From: Spirosoma sp. | Lineage (GTDB): Bacteria > Bacteroidota > Bacteroidia > Cytophagales > Spirosomataceae | Reading direction: 5' to 3' | Length of the DNA stretch: 64,000 nucleotides | NCBI RefSeq assembly: GCF_026391055.1 | Contig: NZ_JAPLET010000022.1 | Location: 124,001 to 188,000 of the forward strand | In this document: positions 16,304 through 26,415 of the stretch, one piece after another | Layout of the letters: each line of letters opens with the position of its first letter | Position numbering within the stretch: the first letter of the stretch is position 1 | Position numbers and translations under genes: made by a program | Notes under the pieces: generated by a model | What the model saw: only the letters and a program-made list of their open reading frames with translations | Database searches by the model: none | Told to the model about the DNA's origin: nothing

Positions 16304-17080
16304 TTACTCGCCTACTTTTTTTGCTCGTCCTGCCAGAAAATCGCGGAGTCTGTCTTTTGCTTCGGTCGATGATTGGGCTATGGTCGCCATCAGGCTTTCC
16401 ATCAATAGCCCTTCTGATTGGGAAGAATCCGCAATGCGGGGCAGCACATGCATGAGTGCGTAATTGGTCATGGGTGCATTTTGAGCAATGCGTTTTGCCA
16501 GCTCAATACCTTTTGCCAGGCCGTCATTATCCATTACCACATACTGCGAAAGCCCCATCCAGACACCTTCATCGGCCGAAATCACCCGACCCGTATACAT
16601 CATGTCGGCCATGCGGCTCGTACCAATCAATTTAGGAAGCCTGACCGATGCTCCGCCACCCACAAAAATGCCTCGCTGCCCTTCGGGTAACGCATAAAAT
16701 GTGCTTTGCTCGGCAACACGAATATGACAGGCTGAAGCAATTTCGAGTCCACCACCCACACAAGCCCCTTTTAATACAGCCACGACAGGCACCGTACCAA
16801 ACTGAATCCGATCCAGTACCCGATGCCACATGCGGGAGTGGTGCAATCCAGCCACAATATCCCGTTCCTGTAGTTCCGACAGGTCAAGGCCAGCGCTGAA
16901 ATGTGGACCTTCGGCACACAAAACGGCGGTTTTTACGCCATTGGGAATTGTCGTAAAAACGGTTTCAAGCTGTAGTAGTAATGCATCATTGATCGCATTC
17001 CGTTTTTCAGGACGATTGATGGTCACGATCAGTAATTCGTCTTGTTGTTCGACGTTCAGCCATGCTGATGGGTCGGGCAT
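16304..17080 (-). CDS. enoyl-CoA hydratase/isomerase family protein, probable hydroxycinnamoyl-CoA hydratase
   Basis: This 258-residue crotonase has both oxyanion-hole segments, HFSAGLDL (about 60-67) and GACVGGGLE (about 105-113), and both acidic positions used by hydratases: Glu about 113, and Glu about 133 in LPEGQRG. It should hydrate an enoyl-CoA double bond in the cytoplasm. Next to fcs, the likely substrate is feruloyl- or coumaroyl-CoA, with or without the retro-aldol lyase step of Ech/HCHL. No aldehyde dehydrogenase for the vanillin that a lyase would give is in the window. Hydratase versus hydratase-lyase cannot be settled by eye. Confidence 0.8.
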   Translation of the reverse strand: MPDPSAWLNVEQQDELLIVTINRPEKRNAINDALLLQLETVFTTIPNGVKTAVLCAEGPHFSAGLDLSELQERDIVAGLHHSRMWHRVLDRIQFGTVPVVAVLKGACVGGGLEIASACHIRVAEQSTFYALPEGQRGIFVGGGASVRLPKLIGTSRMADMMYTGRVISADEGVWMGLSQYVVMDNDGLAKGIELAKRIAQNAPMTNYALMHVLPRIADSSQSEGLLMESLMATIAQSSTEAKDRLRDFLAGRAKKVGE

Positions 17081-17104
17081 AAAAGAGGGGTTTATTGCGT
17101 TTGG

Positions 17105-17647
17105 CTAAAGGACTTTCCAGACCTGAATAACTACGTTTTCGGGATTGCGGAAGGCTGTACAGATAAAAATAGCGTTGTTCATCCAGTCGTATTTTCCGGC
17201 GGGTGCTTCGAATTTGGGAATCGCCCGGAAGTAGTACTCACTCGGACTGACAGACTCACCCCGGCTGATACGAGCCGCTACCTCGGGCGTGGCGACGCGT
17301 AAACCCACGTTTTTTATGTAGATGATAGTCCCATCGTTGGTCTTGAATTGGTAATGCGCTTCCAGTTCGGCAACGCCATCTTTTCGGACAATCTGCCAAT
17401 CGGAGCCACCGGGCAGAATTTCACCCTTCAGACCGGGGCCCTCGACCGTACCGCCTAGTATAGGAATGATTCGACGCGTACCATGCGGGGTTTCGCCGAC
17501 AACATAGGCCGGTCCAATTTTTACGTTCAACTGCCCGACAAACGATAGACCGGGAGCTGGTGGGGTCTGAACCGGTTGGGCGAAAGCCTGATAGCTACCA
17601 ATTGCCAGCAGGATATAGATATAGCCATATTTTAGCAGATGACTCAT
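17105..17647 (-). CDS. exported DUF3237 protein
   Basis: Starting at 17647 gives 180 residues with a good signal peptide (MSHLLKYGYIYILLAIGS, cleavage near AFAQ). An ATG at 17695 would add a second hydrophobic stretch and is less likely. The body matches DUF3237: GTRRIIPILGGTVEGPGLKGE, LPGGSDWQIVRKDG, AELEAHYQFKTNDGTIIYI and YFRAIPKFEAPAG. The family forms a small beta-barrel of unknown activity and often sits in aromatic or lipid catabolic operons. It ends 24 bases before the crotonase gene and probably heads the fcs transcript. Confidence 0.8.
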   Translation of the reverse strand: MSHLLKYGYIYILLAIGSYQAFAQPVQTPPAPGLSFVGQLNVKIGPAYVVGETPHGTRRIIPILGGTVEGPGLKGEILPGGSDWQIVRKDGVAELEAHYQFKTNDGTIIYIKNVGLRVATPEVAARISRGESVSPSEYYFRAIPKFEAPAGKYDWMNNAIFICTAFRNPENVVIQVWKVL

Positions 17648-17789
17648 GATAGGAAATAAAAAGACCAGGAATAAGAGCAATAGTAAGGCTTGCAATAGTC
17701 TAAAATTATATTGTTAAAGTCTAATCGTTTTTTATGATTCGCCAATAAGGATTACTTATCGAGAGATAAACACGATGGTGGAAAACAAA

Positions 17790-17819
17790 AGAAAGCTGAC
17801 AGATGGCTGTCAGCTTTCT
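17790..17819 (-). terminator. rho-independent terminator after the first propeller gene
   Basis: On the minus strand, AGAAAGCTGACAG pairs with CTGTCAGCTTTCT around a CCAT loop and is followed by TTTGTTTT. The stem has 13 perfect pairs. It lies 32 bases past the stop of the propeller gene at 17851 and separates that gene from the DUF3237-fcs row. Confidence 0.85.
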
Positions 17820-17850
17820 ACGCGAAGACGTAAAACTGGCAATAAATGCT

Positions 17851-20800
17851 CTATTGCTTTGGAACTGAAATAGCGATGTCCGGCACCGTAACCTTTTCTA
17901 ACTGCGCTTGCCGACACTGGTTGTTGAACCGGGCAATATCATTCTGAATCAGCATGTTCATGTCCGTTTTCAGCGGTTGCCAGATAGCGTTCAATTCTGA
18001 CAGGCGCTCTTTTTGCCCAGCCGTTACGTACGGCGTGTTGACATCCAGCTCGCCTTTGAGGAAGATGTAGTCAGCGCTGAGTTTATTTTCGAAGTTGATC
18101 ACGTCGTCGTTCGACTGCGACTTTGGCTGAATGACTTTTTCTTCCCACAGCTTGATCTTCTTTGCCAGTGCCCGACCAGAATCCGCAACGGCTTTAAGGT
18201 TGGGCTTGTCATCGATCAGGTCGACCAGATCGATGATCTGCTTCTGGGCTTTGCGCATCCGGTTTACGCCGAGGTGAATCTCCTTCACACCATCTTCAAT
18301 GCCAATCAGCGTTTTCTGCTGCTGCTCGTAATCGGCAGGTGTGGTGTTCAGGCGTGGGTCGGGCAGGATTTTAAATGGTGCAGTCTTCTCCTGCTTGCTA
18401 AACCTGATCGTAGCTTTATAGGCACCCGGAGGCAGCTTACGCCCTTTGTAGTTCCCCTCGATAAACACTTTTTCGATGGCTGGTAATGTTTCGGCGCGCA
18501 TGTCCCACACAAACCGATTCAGGCCCGGCTTCACGGTCAGTGTTGGTTCGGGCGAGGGCCCCCCGGGAAAGGACACAAACTTCTTGTCTTTCTTGCTACT
18601 CAACTTTCGGACAACGGCCCCCTGGTCAGACAGGATGTCCATCGTCAGTGTGGCGCTGGTATCCACCTTGGCGGGCAGTTGGTAGTAGATTACTACACCC
18701 GTTGCCGGGTTGGTTCCGGCAAAGCCACTTCGTCCGGGACTGCTGCCTGCGTCTTCATCATCGTCGTCTTCGATAATCTTATCCAGCGAACTACCACCCG
18801 ACACGCGGTAGGTATCTTCCGGCTTGTAAACGAGCAAACTGTCTTTACTGGCTTTCTCATTGAATTGTCGGATGGGGCCGAGGTCGTCCAGAATCCAGAA
18901 AGACCGACCAGCGGTAGCCGCAATCAAATCGCCCTGATGGACTTTTAGATCAGTAACGGGGCTTACGGGGAGGTTAAGCTGCATGGGACGCCAGTTGGTG
19001 CCGCCATTGTAGGATACAAAAACACCGGTTTCGGTTCCGGCATACAACAGCCCTTTCCGTTCGGGGTCTTCGCGAACGGTGCGGGTGAACGCGCCGTAGG
19101 GAATGCCCGTTACAATTTTCGTCCAGGTTTTGCCGTAATCGGCAGTTTTATAGATGGCCGGGGCAAAATCGTTGAACTTATACCGGGTGGTGGCAATGTA
19201 GGCCGTGGCCTTGTCATGGGGTGATACTTCGATAGAGTTTATGAGCGTTTCGGGCAAACCCGTCGGCGTCACGTTGATCCAGGTAGATCCCCCGTCGCGG
19301 GTGAGGTATACCAGTCCGTCGTCGCTGCCGGTCCAGATAACGCCTTTTTCGGAAGGTGATTCGAGGACATAGGTGATGGTCGCGTAGTTTTCGCCACCGG
19401 CTCCTTCGTTGGTGTAGGGTGCCCCGCCCCAGCCGAGTTTGGTGGAGTCGTGCCGGGTCAGATCGGGCGATGCGATGGACCAGCTTTTTCCGAGGTCGGT
19501 GGTTTTGAAGAGTCGGTTTCCGGCATGGTAAAAGGCATTCGGTTCGTGTTTCGACCAGATGATGGGTGCGTTCCAGTTGAACCGGTATTTCATGGTCTTG
19601 GCCTGCAATGCCTGGTACTGAATGGGCGATACCATGATGGGTTTCCCTTCCTTGGTTTGCTGGTCAAGCACTTCGATGGTGCCCTGATAACTACCGCCCA
19701 TAACATGACGCGGATCGTCGGGGTTAAAGGCGAGGAACGCACTTTCGCCACCGGCGGAAGCTTCCCAGTCTTTATCGGTGATGCCGCTGCCGTTTGTGCT
19801 TCGGCTGGCGATCATGACTGAGGTGTTGTCCTGCTGACCACCGTACACATAATACGGAAAGCGGTTGTCGGCGTTCACGCGGTAGAATTGCGCCGTCGGC
19901 TGGTTGTTCTCCGACGACCACGATTTGCCGCCGTTAAAGGAAACGGCAGCGCCCCCGTCGTTACTCAAAAACAGGTTTTTATTGTTCTTCGGGTTAATCC
20001 AAAGGTGATGGTGGTCGCCGTGCGAACCGGGAATGGTGGAGAAGGTCTTGCCGCCGTCGATGGATTTCAGGACGGAGGTATTTAGGATATAGACCGTATT
20101 TTCGTCGACCGGGTCGGCGTATATTTCGATGTAATACCAAGCCCGCTGAATGGTGCGGTGGTCTTTGCTCACCCGGTTCCAGCTTTTACCGGCATCTTCG
20201 GAGAGGAAAACGCCCCCTTTGTCGGCTTTTGAATCGGATTCAATCACGGCGTACACCCGATTCGGATTGGCTTTCGATACCGAAATGCCCATTTTGCCGA
20301 GCTCTTTCGGCAAACCCTTTTCGAGCTTCGTCCAGGTTTCACCCGCGTCGGTCGATTTGTAGAGGCCACTGCCTTTGCCACCGCTTTGCACCTGCCAGGG
20401 CAACCGGCGGTAATCCCACATGGATGCGTAGAGAATGCGCGGGTTGGTCATGTCCATGCTCAGATCGTTGCAGCCCGTGTTTTCATCCACGAACAGCACT
20501 TTCTTCCAGGACTTACCACCATCGGTTGTTTTATAAATACCCCGATCAGGCGAGGAACCGTGCAGGGCGCCCTGTGCGGCTACGAAGGCAATATCTGGAT
20601 TTTGGGGGTGTACCCGAACGGCGGCAATGTGGCGCGTGAGGTCAAGGCCGAGGTGCTGCCAGGTTTTACCCGCATCGGTCGATTTATAGACCCCATCGCC
20701 GTAGGAGGTCATCACGCCACGGGGTGCGTGCTCACCCATTCCTACATACACAACGGCGGGGTCGGATTCACAAATGCCGATAGCTCCGACAGATGACGTT

Positions 20801-21099
20801 TTAAGCTGCCCGTCGGAGACGTTTTTCCAGGTCATACCGGCGTCGTCTGTTTTCCAGATGCCCCCGCCAACGGTACCCATGTAATAGAGTTGCGGATCGC
20901 TGCTCACGCCCGATCCGGCTACGGAGCGCCCTCCGCGAAAGGGGCCGATGTTCCGCCATTTGACGGGCTTAAAGTAAGGGTCGATATTCTCCGCCCCTTC
21001 GATACTGGAGGTTGAAACCGGTTTGGCCAGTTTAGGCTTTTGTGCCAGTAATGGACTGATTAATAGGACGGAGTAAAGTATAAGTAAGATAGTTCGCAT
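17851..21099 (-). CDS. exported BNR/VPS10-like beta-propeller protein, paralog 1
   Basis: From the start chosen at 21099 the protein has 1,082 residues and a signal peptide ([20 protein letters not shown]); an ATG at 21174 only adds an untypical leader. Residues about 40-750 hold many BNR/Asp-box blades such as [20 protein letters not shown] and [10 protein letters not shown], with [12 protein letters not shown] opening the fold and [11 protein letters not shown] in an early blade. A beta-sandwich-like region follows ([11 protein letters not shown]), then PDPRL and a helical tail. Databases tend to label such proteins glycosyl hydrolase or VPS10 domain; no sialidase active site was seen. It lies just downstream of hmuV in the same direction. 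The function is unknown. Confidence 0.8.
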   Translation of the reverse strand: MRTILLILYSVLLISPLLAQKPKLAKPVSTSSIEGAENIDPYFKPVKWRNIGPFRGGRSVAGSGVSSDPQLYYMGTVGGGIWKTDDAGMTWKNVSDGQLKTSSVGAIGICESDPAVVYVGMGEHAPRGVMTSYGDGVYKSTDAGKTWQHLGLDLTRHIAAVRVHPQNPDIAFVAAQGALHGSSPDRGIYKTTDGGKSWKKVLFVDENTGCNDLSMDMTNPRILYASMWDYRRLPWQVQSGGKGSGLYKSTDAGETWTKLEKGLPKELGKMGISVSKANPNRVYAVIESDSKADKGGVFLSEDAGKSWNRVSKDHRTIQRAWYYIEIYADPVDENTVYILNTSVLKSIDGGKTFSTIPGSHGDHHHLWINPKNNKNLFLSNDGGAAVSFNGGKSWSSENNQPTAQFYRVNADNRFPYYVYGGQQDNTSVMIASRSTNGSGITDKDWEASAGGESAFLAFNPDDPRHVMGGSYQGTIEVLDQQTKEGKPIMVSPIQYQALQAKTMKYRFNWNAPIIWSKHEPNAFYHAGNRLFKTTDLGKSWSIASPDLTRHDSTKLGWGGAPYTNEGAGGENYATITYVLESPSEKGVIWTGSDDGLVYLTRDGGSTWINVTPTGLPETLINSIEVSPHDKATAYIATTRYKFNDFAPAIYKTADYGKTWTKIVTGIPYGAFTRTVREDPERKGLLYAGTETGVFVSYNGGTNWRPMQLNLPVSPVTDLKVHQGDLIAATAGRSFWILDDLGPIRQFNEKASKDSLLVYKPEDTYRVSGGSSLDKIIEDDDDEDAGSSPGRSGFAGTNPATGVVIYYQLPAKVDTSATLTMDILSDQGAVVRKLSSKKDKKFVSFPGGPSPEPTLTVKPGLNRFVWDMRAETLPAIEKVFIEGNYKGRKLPPGAYKATIRFSKQEKTAPFKILPDPRLNTTPADYEQQQKTLIGIEDGVKEIHLGVNRMRKAQKQIIDLVDLIDDKPNLKAVADSGRALAKKIKLWEEKVIQPKSQSNDDVINFENKLSADYIFLKGELDVNTPYVTAGQKERLSELNAIWQPLKTDMNMLIQNDIARFNNQCRQAQLEKVTVPDIAISVPKQ

Positions 21100-21167
21100 A
21101 GGGAGCCGTTTGTTGAATTGCAGACGGCTAAGATAGTGTAAATCGAGCGTTGGGCCGTTCGGATAAA

Positions 21168-21947
21168 CTAACAAATCATCACCCTGCGCCCGGTTTCGGG
21201 GTGTGTGGCGAAATACGGACGAATCCTGAAAACCGCTTCAATCGATTGTTCAGTAAGTACCTTGTCTGGAATCCCCATGTCGTACAGACGGCCCCGATCC
21301 ATCAGAATTACATTATCGGCGTATTGTAAGGCTAAGTTGATGTCGTGGACGATGACAAACACCACCATATTTTTTGCGGCTAGATCACGCACCATACCCA
21401 GAATCTGATGCTGATAATGAATATCCAGGGCCGATATGGGCTCGTCCAAAAAGAGGTACTTAACCGATTCGTCACCGGGCTGGCGGTACAACTGCGCCAG
21501 CACTCGCGCCAGATGAACCTTTTGTTTCTCACCTCCGGAGAGTGACGCAAAGGCGCGGGCTTTGAAGGGAAGCATACCAACCAACTCCAGGCAATGGTCG
21601 GCAATCATCTTGTCCTGTTCCCTCGGGTTGAGATCGAAATACGGATACCGGCCCATCATGACAACCTCCGTCACACTCAGATCGAAGGGCAGAGACAACA
21701 GTTGAGAGAGGACAGCTTTCTGTCGCGCCTGGATAGCGAGCGGAATGGAGAAAAGCAGGGTTTCATCATAAAAGATCTGGCCTGTTTTCGGGATTTCGGT
21801 GCCCGTCAATAATTTGAGCAGGGTGCTCTTTCCGGCTCCGTTGGGACCCAGAACCATCGTAAACTTACCGGGTAACAGCGTGAGCGAAACATCGTCGATT
21901 AATGTCTGCCGACCAATCTGGAACGACAGGTGTTCGGCTTTAAGCAT
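21168..21947 (-). CDS. hmuV: heme/iron ABC transporter ATP-binding protein
   Basis: This 259-residue ATPase has Walker [10 protein letters not shown] (about 34-42), signature [18 protein letters not shown], Walker [10 protein letters not shown] and the H-loop VIVHDIN. I set the start at 21947 (MLKAEHLSF) because AAAGGAGG lies 6-13 bases before it; the longer frame from 22016 lacks such a site. It overlaps hmuU by 8 bases, so the two are coupled. It powers import through HmuU from the HmuT-type binding protein. Heme is the best guess from similarity to HmuV; a ferric siderophore is also possible. Confidence 0.88.
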   Translation of the reverse strand: MLKAEHLSFQIGRQTLIDDVSLTLLPGKFTMVLGPNGAGKSTLLKLLTGTEIPKTGQIFYDETLLFSIPLAIQARQKAVLSQLLSLPFDLSVTEVVMMGRYPYFDLNPREQDKMIADHCLELVGMLPFKARAFASLSGGEKQKVHLARVLAQLYRQPGDESVKYLFLDEPISALDIHYQHQILGMVRDLAAKNMVVFVIVHDINLALQYADNVILMDRGRLYDMGIPDKVLTEQSIEAVFRIRPYFATHPETGRRVMIC

Positions 21948-23007
21948 AAAAACCTCCTTTCTGAAACGAGCGGGCATTGCGAACGAGCAGCCATATAAAT
22001 ACGGGCGCACCCACAAAGGCGGTGATTACGCCAATCGGAAACTCGGCGGGTGCGACCAACCTCCGGGCAATGGTATCGGCCAGGGTAAGCAGGGAGCCGC
22101 CCAGCAGGGCCGACGAAATTACCAGAAACCGGTTGTCGGACGTTTTTAACAGGCGCATTAAATGAGGCACCACCAGCCCAACGAACGAAATGACGCCAAC
22201 CATGGCCGTACCAATGGCTACCAGCAAGGTGTTCAGCAGCAGCACCTGAATTTTGAGCCGGTCGATGTTGTAGCCCAGATGCCGTACTTCATCCTCGCCC
22301 AGAATCAGGATATTCAACGCTTTGGTGAACCGTAGCGAAAGTAAAATCCCCACCGAGGTTACCGGGAAAACGATAGCCAACTGCGTCCAGTCGGCCCCCG
22401 AGAATGTACCTAAATTCCAGAAAGTAATGGAACGAGCCTGTGGGTCGCGGGCGATGTACGATAGAAAACCTGTTCCGCCGGTAGCGAGGGCATTGATGGC
22501 GATACCCGCCAGAATCATGGTCGCCACGTTGACTTTACCGCTGACAGATGCAATCCGATACACCAGCAATGTCGCTACGAAGGCGAAAATAAAAGCAACA
22601 CAGGGGAGTAAAAACAGGCCTAGCGCGTCGGTAAATGCCCAGTTGATATTCTTGCCCAGTACAAACACCAGGGCAGCACCCAGAGCTGCTCCAGAGCTGG
22701 TACCCACAAGCCCCGGCTCCACAATCGGGTTCCGAAAGAGCGCCTGCATCAACACCCCCGACACCGACAACCCAGCCCCAACCGTAGCACAAAGCAGCAC
22801 ACGGGGTAACCTAATCTGTAGAAAAAGTCCCTGCGAGATGGGGTCGACTGTTGTGTCTGACAGCCCAAGGCCGTTGAGCAGAATGTGGTTAATGTCGGCA
22901 AACGTCAACTCAACGGCACCAATCCGCAGGGCGGCTATAATGGATAGCAGGAGCAACGCGGTAAGGGTGCCGTACCATTGGCCGGGTGACAGAGGGGGTG
23001 TTTTCAT
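21940..23007 (-). CDS. hmuU: heme/iron ABC transporter permease (FecCD family)
   Basis: This 355-residue permease has about ten spans. FecCD motifs are LFLQIRLPRVLLCATVGAGL, SVSGVLMQALFRNPIVEPGLVG, GAALGAALVF and SFVGLVVPHLMRLL. It forms the inner-membrane channel with HmuV. The ribosome-binding site for hmuV lies inside its last codons. The binding-protein gene is 113 bases upstream, separated by a palindrome of family A at 23076-23101. Confidence 0.9.
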   Translation of the reverse strand: MKTPPLSPGQWYGTLTALLLLSIIAALRIGAVELTFADINHILLNGLGLSDTTVDPISQGLFLQIRLPRVLLCATVGAGLSVSGVLMQALFRNPIVEPGLVGTSSGAALGAALVFVLGKNINWAFTDALGLFLLPCVAFIFAFVATLLVYRIASVSGKVNVATMILAGIAINALATGGTGFLSYIARDPQARSITFWNLGTFSGADWTQLAIVFPVTSVGILLSLRFTKALNILILGEDEVRHLGYNIDRLKIQVLLLNTLLVAIGTAMVGVISFVGLVVPHLMRLLKTSDNRFLVISSALLGGSLLTLADTIARRLVAPAEFPIGVITAFVGAPVFIWLLVRNARSFQKGGFYA

Positions 23008-23075
23008 AGTTGGCGGGGCTTGTCGGGTTTAGCGGAGTAGTTGAGTGAGTGAAAGTTGGGTCGGGTTCTTTCGGT

Positions 23076-23101
23076 GGTGTCGGGTCTGAGGACCCGACAC
23101 C
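23076..23101. repeat. dispersed hairpin (family A) between hmuT and hmuU
   Basis: GGTGTCGGGTC (23076-23086) and GACCCGACACC (23091-23101) are perfect 11-base arms around a TGAG loop. The same element with longer arms is at 39592-39631. Between two operon genes it may lower downstream transcription or protect the hmuT transcript end. Confidence 0.75.
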
Positions 23102-23120
23102 ATAAAACTCCACAAACACC

Positions 23121-23984
23121 CTACTGGTGGATCAACTTCATGAGCAGTTGCACATTCTCGCCCGTGCGGGGGCCGAGGTAGATGAGATCATGTTCTTCAA
23201 TCCGGTAAATCTTTTTGTTTTTACCCGCTGGGGTCAATGCAATGCCGGGAAGGGTGGCCAGTTTGTCGGCATTGCCCATACGGTCGTAACCGAAATCGGT
23301 AACTAAAATAATATCGGGCTGTGCTTTGCTGATGATTTCCGGGCTGAGGGGTTTCATGCCCTTTAGTGTGTCCATCACGTTTTTGCCACCCGCCAGATCG
23401 AGCATGTATGAGGCTGTTCCTGCTTTGCCGATAACCAGATAGTTGTTGATGACCCGACCGAAGTGAATGATCGCCACCTTAGGTACTGTTTTGTATTGCT
23501 TCACATCGGTTGCTGCTTTGGCCAGGTCGGCATCCAGTTTTGTCTTCAGACTGTCGGCCTGCTTTTGGGCGCCAAACTGACTAGCCAGTGTGTCAAACAA
23601 TGCTTTAACTTCAGGGATGGTATGGGCGTCTTTGAATACTTTCATCGGCACACCCACTTTTTCCAGTTGGGTCATCACAGCTTCGGGGGCCACGTTGCCA
23701 TCGTGGTAGACAACGGTTGGTTTGAGGGCAATAATGCCTTCGGCATTCAACAGCCGGTGATAGCCTACTTTCGTCAGCTTCTGCGCGGCTGGCGGATACG
23801 TACTCGACAGGTCGACACCCACCAGTTGGTCGCCCGCACCGAGCGCATAAATTAGTTCGGTTAACTGCTTGGCTACGCAAACGATGCGCTGTTTGCCAGT
23901 GGTTTCGGACTGGTCTTTCTGGCTGGAGGTACAGGCGGCAATGCCAGCGATGAGGATGAGTATGCTTAATCGGGAAATTTTCAT
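23121..23984 (-). CDS. hmuT: heme/iron ABC transporter substrate-binding lipoprotein
   Basis: This 287-residue protein has a lipoprotein signal (ILILIAGIAAC, Cys at residue 18) and a periplasmic binding fold of the BtuF/HmuT type: RIVCVAKQLTELIYALGAGD, GVDLSSTYPPAAQK, VGYHRLLNAEGIIALKPTVV and LPGIALTPAGKNKKIYRIEE. It should catch heme or a ferric chelate in the periplasm and pass it to HmuUV. The gene order TonB receptor, hmuT, hmuU, hmuV on one strand is a classical uptake operon. Confidence 0.88.
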   Translation of the reverse strand: MKISRLSILILIAGIAACTSSQKDQSETTGKQRIVCVAKQLTELIYALGAGDQLVGVDLSSTYPPAAQKLTKVGYHRLLNAEGIIALKPTVVYHDGNVAPEAVMTQLEKVGVPMKVFKDAHTIPEVKALFDTLASQFGAQKQADSLKTKLDADLAKAATDVKQYKTVPKVAIIHFGRVINNYLVIGKAGTASYMLDLAGGKNVMDTLKGMKPLSPEIISKAQPDIILVTDFGYDRMGNADKLATLPGIALTPAGKNKKIYRIEEHDLIYLGPRTGENVQLLMKLIHQ

Positions 23985-24007
23985 AATTGAATTGGTTTGT
24001 GGTTTTA

Positions 24008-24042
24008 TGTAGCCTGGACGGCCACGTCCGCAGGGTAGGCTA
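24008..24042 (-). terminator. weak hairpin at the 3' end of the TonB receptor gene
   Basis: TAGCCT (24010-24015) pairs with AGGCTA (24037-24042), which includes the stop codon, and GGACG (24016-24020) pairs with CGTCC (24025-24029) inside it. The stem is bulged and no T-run follows, so termination would be partial, as expected inside a receptor-hmuTUV operon. Confidence 0.35.
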
Positions 24043-26382
24043 AAAAGTATACTTCAGCATAGCGCCCGAATAAAACGTGATTTTTGGGGCCGGGTTGAAG
24101 AACAATGGCCGGTTATTGGCCGGGTTGGGCAGATTCAGGAAGATTAGCGACGAGTACGTGCTGCTTAGCATGTTGTCCGAACCAACGTACACATCCAGGC
24201 TGAAATGACTCCCCAGCGCACTCCGGTAACCAACTTTCCCATTGACCAGCGTGTACGCTTTGGCAAAATGATCGTTGGCCAGCGTAATTGGCATTTTATC
24301 GACGTACATCATCGTGCCGTTCAGGTAGAAACCGGGTCGTACCTCCAGATCGAAACCGGCGTTTAGCAGGTTGGGCGCAATACCCGACTCTTTCTTGCCA
24401 GTATAATTGATCGTTTTCGCATCGCCGTTATTATCGCTCCTGTAATCCTTGTAGTAGAAATCGTTATAGGTGTATGACACGAATGGACGAATCAGGGAGA
24501 TGGCTCCGGTTGTGGGACGGTAGGCATACTGAACCGCCAGTTCAAGTCCGTTATGCTGCACTTTACCCGCGTTGGCGGTCAGGGTGTAGGCGGGCGATGT
24601 GGGTGTGGCCGGGAAGTTCTGCGGGATAAGTTTGTCTGTTACGGCCATGCTGAAATACGCAATTTCGTAGGTCAGGGCTTTGGTTAGCAAGCTGCCTTTG
24701 CTGCCAATTTCGTAACTGGTACCCGTTTCCGGACGGAGGTTGTAGTTAACTACACCCGTCTGGGCAATCACGACCTGGTTGGTGGCCGGTGCCGAATAGC
24801 CCTGACTGGCACTAGCGTAGAGCGAAACCGTATTAGTAACCTGATAAGCAAGCGCCACGCGCGGAGTCAGCACCGGTTTAAAGCGGTTGTAACCCGACGC
24901 GTTGACGTAAGCGGGCGTTGTGGTACTGGCCCGCATATCGGTAATACCGTATTCAACATAATTCAGGCCAGCGCCTGCCGATAGCGTGAGTTGCGGTGCC
25001 AGTTGCAGCGCTGCCTGAGCGAACACGTTATACTGCATGGCCTGAATTTCGAGGTCTGAGCGAAGGGCGCCCAGAATACCGTTCGACAAACCGTACCCCT
25101 TGGCATAGTTGAAGTTCTTCAGAAATTCGGCCCCAATGCTGAACGTCGGTTTCAAGGTGCTGGCATCGTTGGTATATGCGAAGACCGTCCGGCCGCCAAA
25201 CTTGAACTTGTTGGTTTTGTTGACCCCGGCGGCAAACGGCTGGTCAATGACCTGCCCACCTACGAACAGCGTAGTTCTGTTAGAGAATCGGTCCGTAAAC
25301 TGGTAGTTGTGGCTGATACCCACCCGCGCACTTTCGGTTTTGATACTGGCGTTGTTGGCAATATAGGCCACTTCGGCTGTATCGGGATGAGCGATCAGGT
25401 TCAGGCTGTCCACCTGCCCCGACAGCAGATCATACGAATTGGTGTAGCCCACGAAGACCGACATCGACCGTTTCTGACTCAGGTAGGTGTCGCTGGTAAT
25501 GTTCAGGAAATCTTTCTTCGAGGTGCCGTGCAGCCGGAACCCGTCGTATTTCTGATGTCCGTAGTTAATGTTCAGGCTGGTATTGTCGGAGCCGGTTTTG
25601 ATAGATGTGTTCGTCCGGAACAGCCCGTAAGATCCCGCCAGTACCTGTTGGCTGATGCTCGTTTTGCCGATCGGGGCGCGTTCGGTGTAGAAGTTTACCA
25701 CCCCGCCCAGGGCATTGCCGTACGAACTGGAAGCCGGTCCTTTAAGGATCTCGACACGGCTCAGGTTCGTGAAATCAACATCGTCCAGAAAGGTCGTGCC
25801 ATCGCCGTCTGTTAGCGGAATGTCGTTCAGGTACGCCTTGTAGCCGACACCGTTAAAGTTTGTCTGGTTGCCATAGCCCCGAATCACAATCCGGTTACCC
25901 GCAGCGACGGTGCGCATCTCTACCTTTACCCCCGGAATCAGGTTCACGAAGTTTTGCAGATGGATGCCGCTCGTCCGCTGAATATCGCGACTGGTGACCA
26001 GACCAACGGCACCGGCCGTTCGCTGGATCGTCTGGGGCGTTGAATACCCGGAGACGATGACTTCATTGAGGTCGATGTTCGACGATTCCAGTTCGATGGT
26101 CAGCGTGCGGGTTGTGGCTTTGATTTTTACCGTTTGAGTCTGGTAGCCAATGGCCGAAATCTGTAGTTGATCGCCTTCGCTGGCACTCAGTTCAAACTGG
26201 CCTTTGTCATTGGCAGTCGTACCGCGCGAGCTACCACTGACTAGTACCGAAGCCCCCGTGATGGGTTGCGAATTTGTGGGGTCGACCACCCGACCGGTGA
26301 TGGTAATTTGGGCATATCCGGCTGTGGTGAGGAGGACTATAAATACTGAAAAAACGAAATAGCGGAGATATATAAATTTCAT
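24040..26382 (-). CDS. TonB-dependent outer-membrane receptor, probably for heme or a ferric chelate
   Basis: This 780-residue protein has a signal peptide (to about residue 25, ending GYAQ). A carboxypeptidase-regulatory-like domain follows (about 25-110: ITGRVVDPTNSQPITGASVLVSG), then a plug (about 115-230: QNFVNLIPGVKVEMRT, RIVIRGYGN, LKGPASSSYGNALGGVVNFYT) and a 22-strand barrel ending in the aromatic residue Phe. The segment NYNLRPETGTSYEIGSKG is a typical receptor motif. It lies directly upstream of hmuTUV in the same direction, so it probably brings the same ligand across the outer membrane. No siderophore-specific feature could be read. Confidence 0.87.
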   Translation of the reverse strand: MKFIYLRYFVFSVFIVLLTTAGYAQITITGRVVDPTNSQPITGASVLVSGSSRGTTANDKGQFELSASEGDQLQISAIGYQTQTVKIKATTRTLTIELESSNIDLNEVIVSGYSTPQTIQRTAGAVGLVTSRDIQRTSGIHLQNFVNLIPGVKVEMRTVAAGNRIVIRGYGNQTNFNGVGYKAYLNDIPLTDGDGTTFLDDVDFTNLSRVEILKGPASSSYGNALGGVVNFYTERAPIGKTSISQQVLAGSYGLFRTNTSIKTGSDNTSLNINYGHQKYDGFRLHGTSKKDFLNITSDTYLSQKRSMSVFVGYTNSYDLLSGQVDSLNLIAHPDTAEVAYIANNASIKTESARVGISHNYQFTDRFSNRTTLFVGGQVIDQPFAAGVNKTNKFKFGGRTVFAYTNDASTLKPTFSIGAEFLKNFNYAKGYGLSNGILGALRSDLEIQAMQYNVFAQAALQLAPQLTLSAGAGLNYVEYGITDMRASTTTPAYVNASGYNRFKPVLTPRVALAYQVTNTVSLYASASQGYSAPATNQVVIAQTGVVNYNLRPETGTSYEIGSKGSLLTKALTYEIAYFSMAVTDKLIPQNFPATPTSPAYTLTANAGKVQHNGLELAVQYAYRPTTGAISLIRPFVSYTYNDFYYKDYRSDNNGDAKTINYTGKKESGIAPNLLNAGFDLEVRPGFYLNGTMMYVDKMPITLANDHFAKAYTLVNGKVGYRSALGSHFSLDVYVGSDNMLSSTYSSLIFLNLPNPANNRPLFFNPAPKITFYSGAMLKYTF

Positions 26383-26415
26383 ACAGGCTGTTGATTAGAG
26401 ACATAAAAATCCTGT

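Noticed and set aside
22910..23119. Small frame reading FYGVGSSDPTPPKEPDP
   Set aside because: It is generated by the family A hairpin and overlaps hmuU; the same kind of reading appears at 39590-39633 for the same reason.
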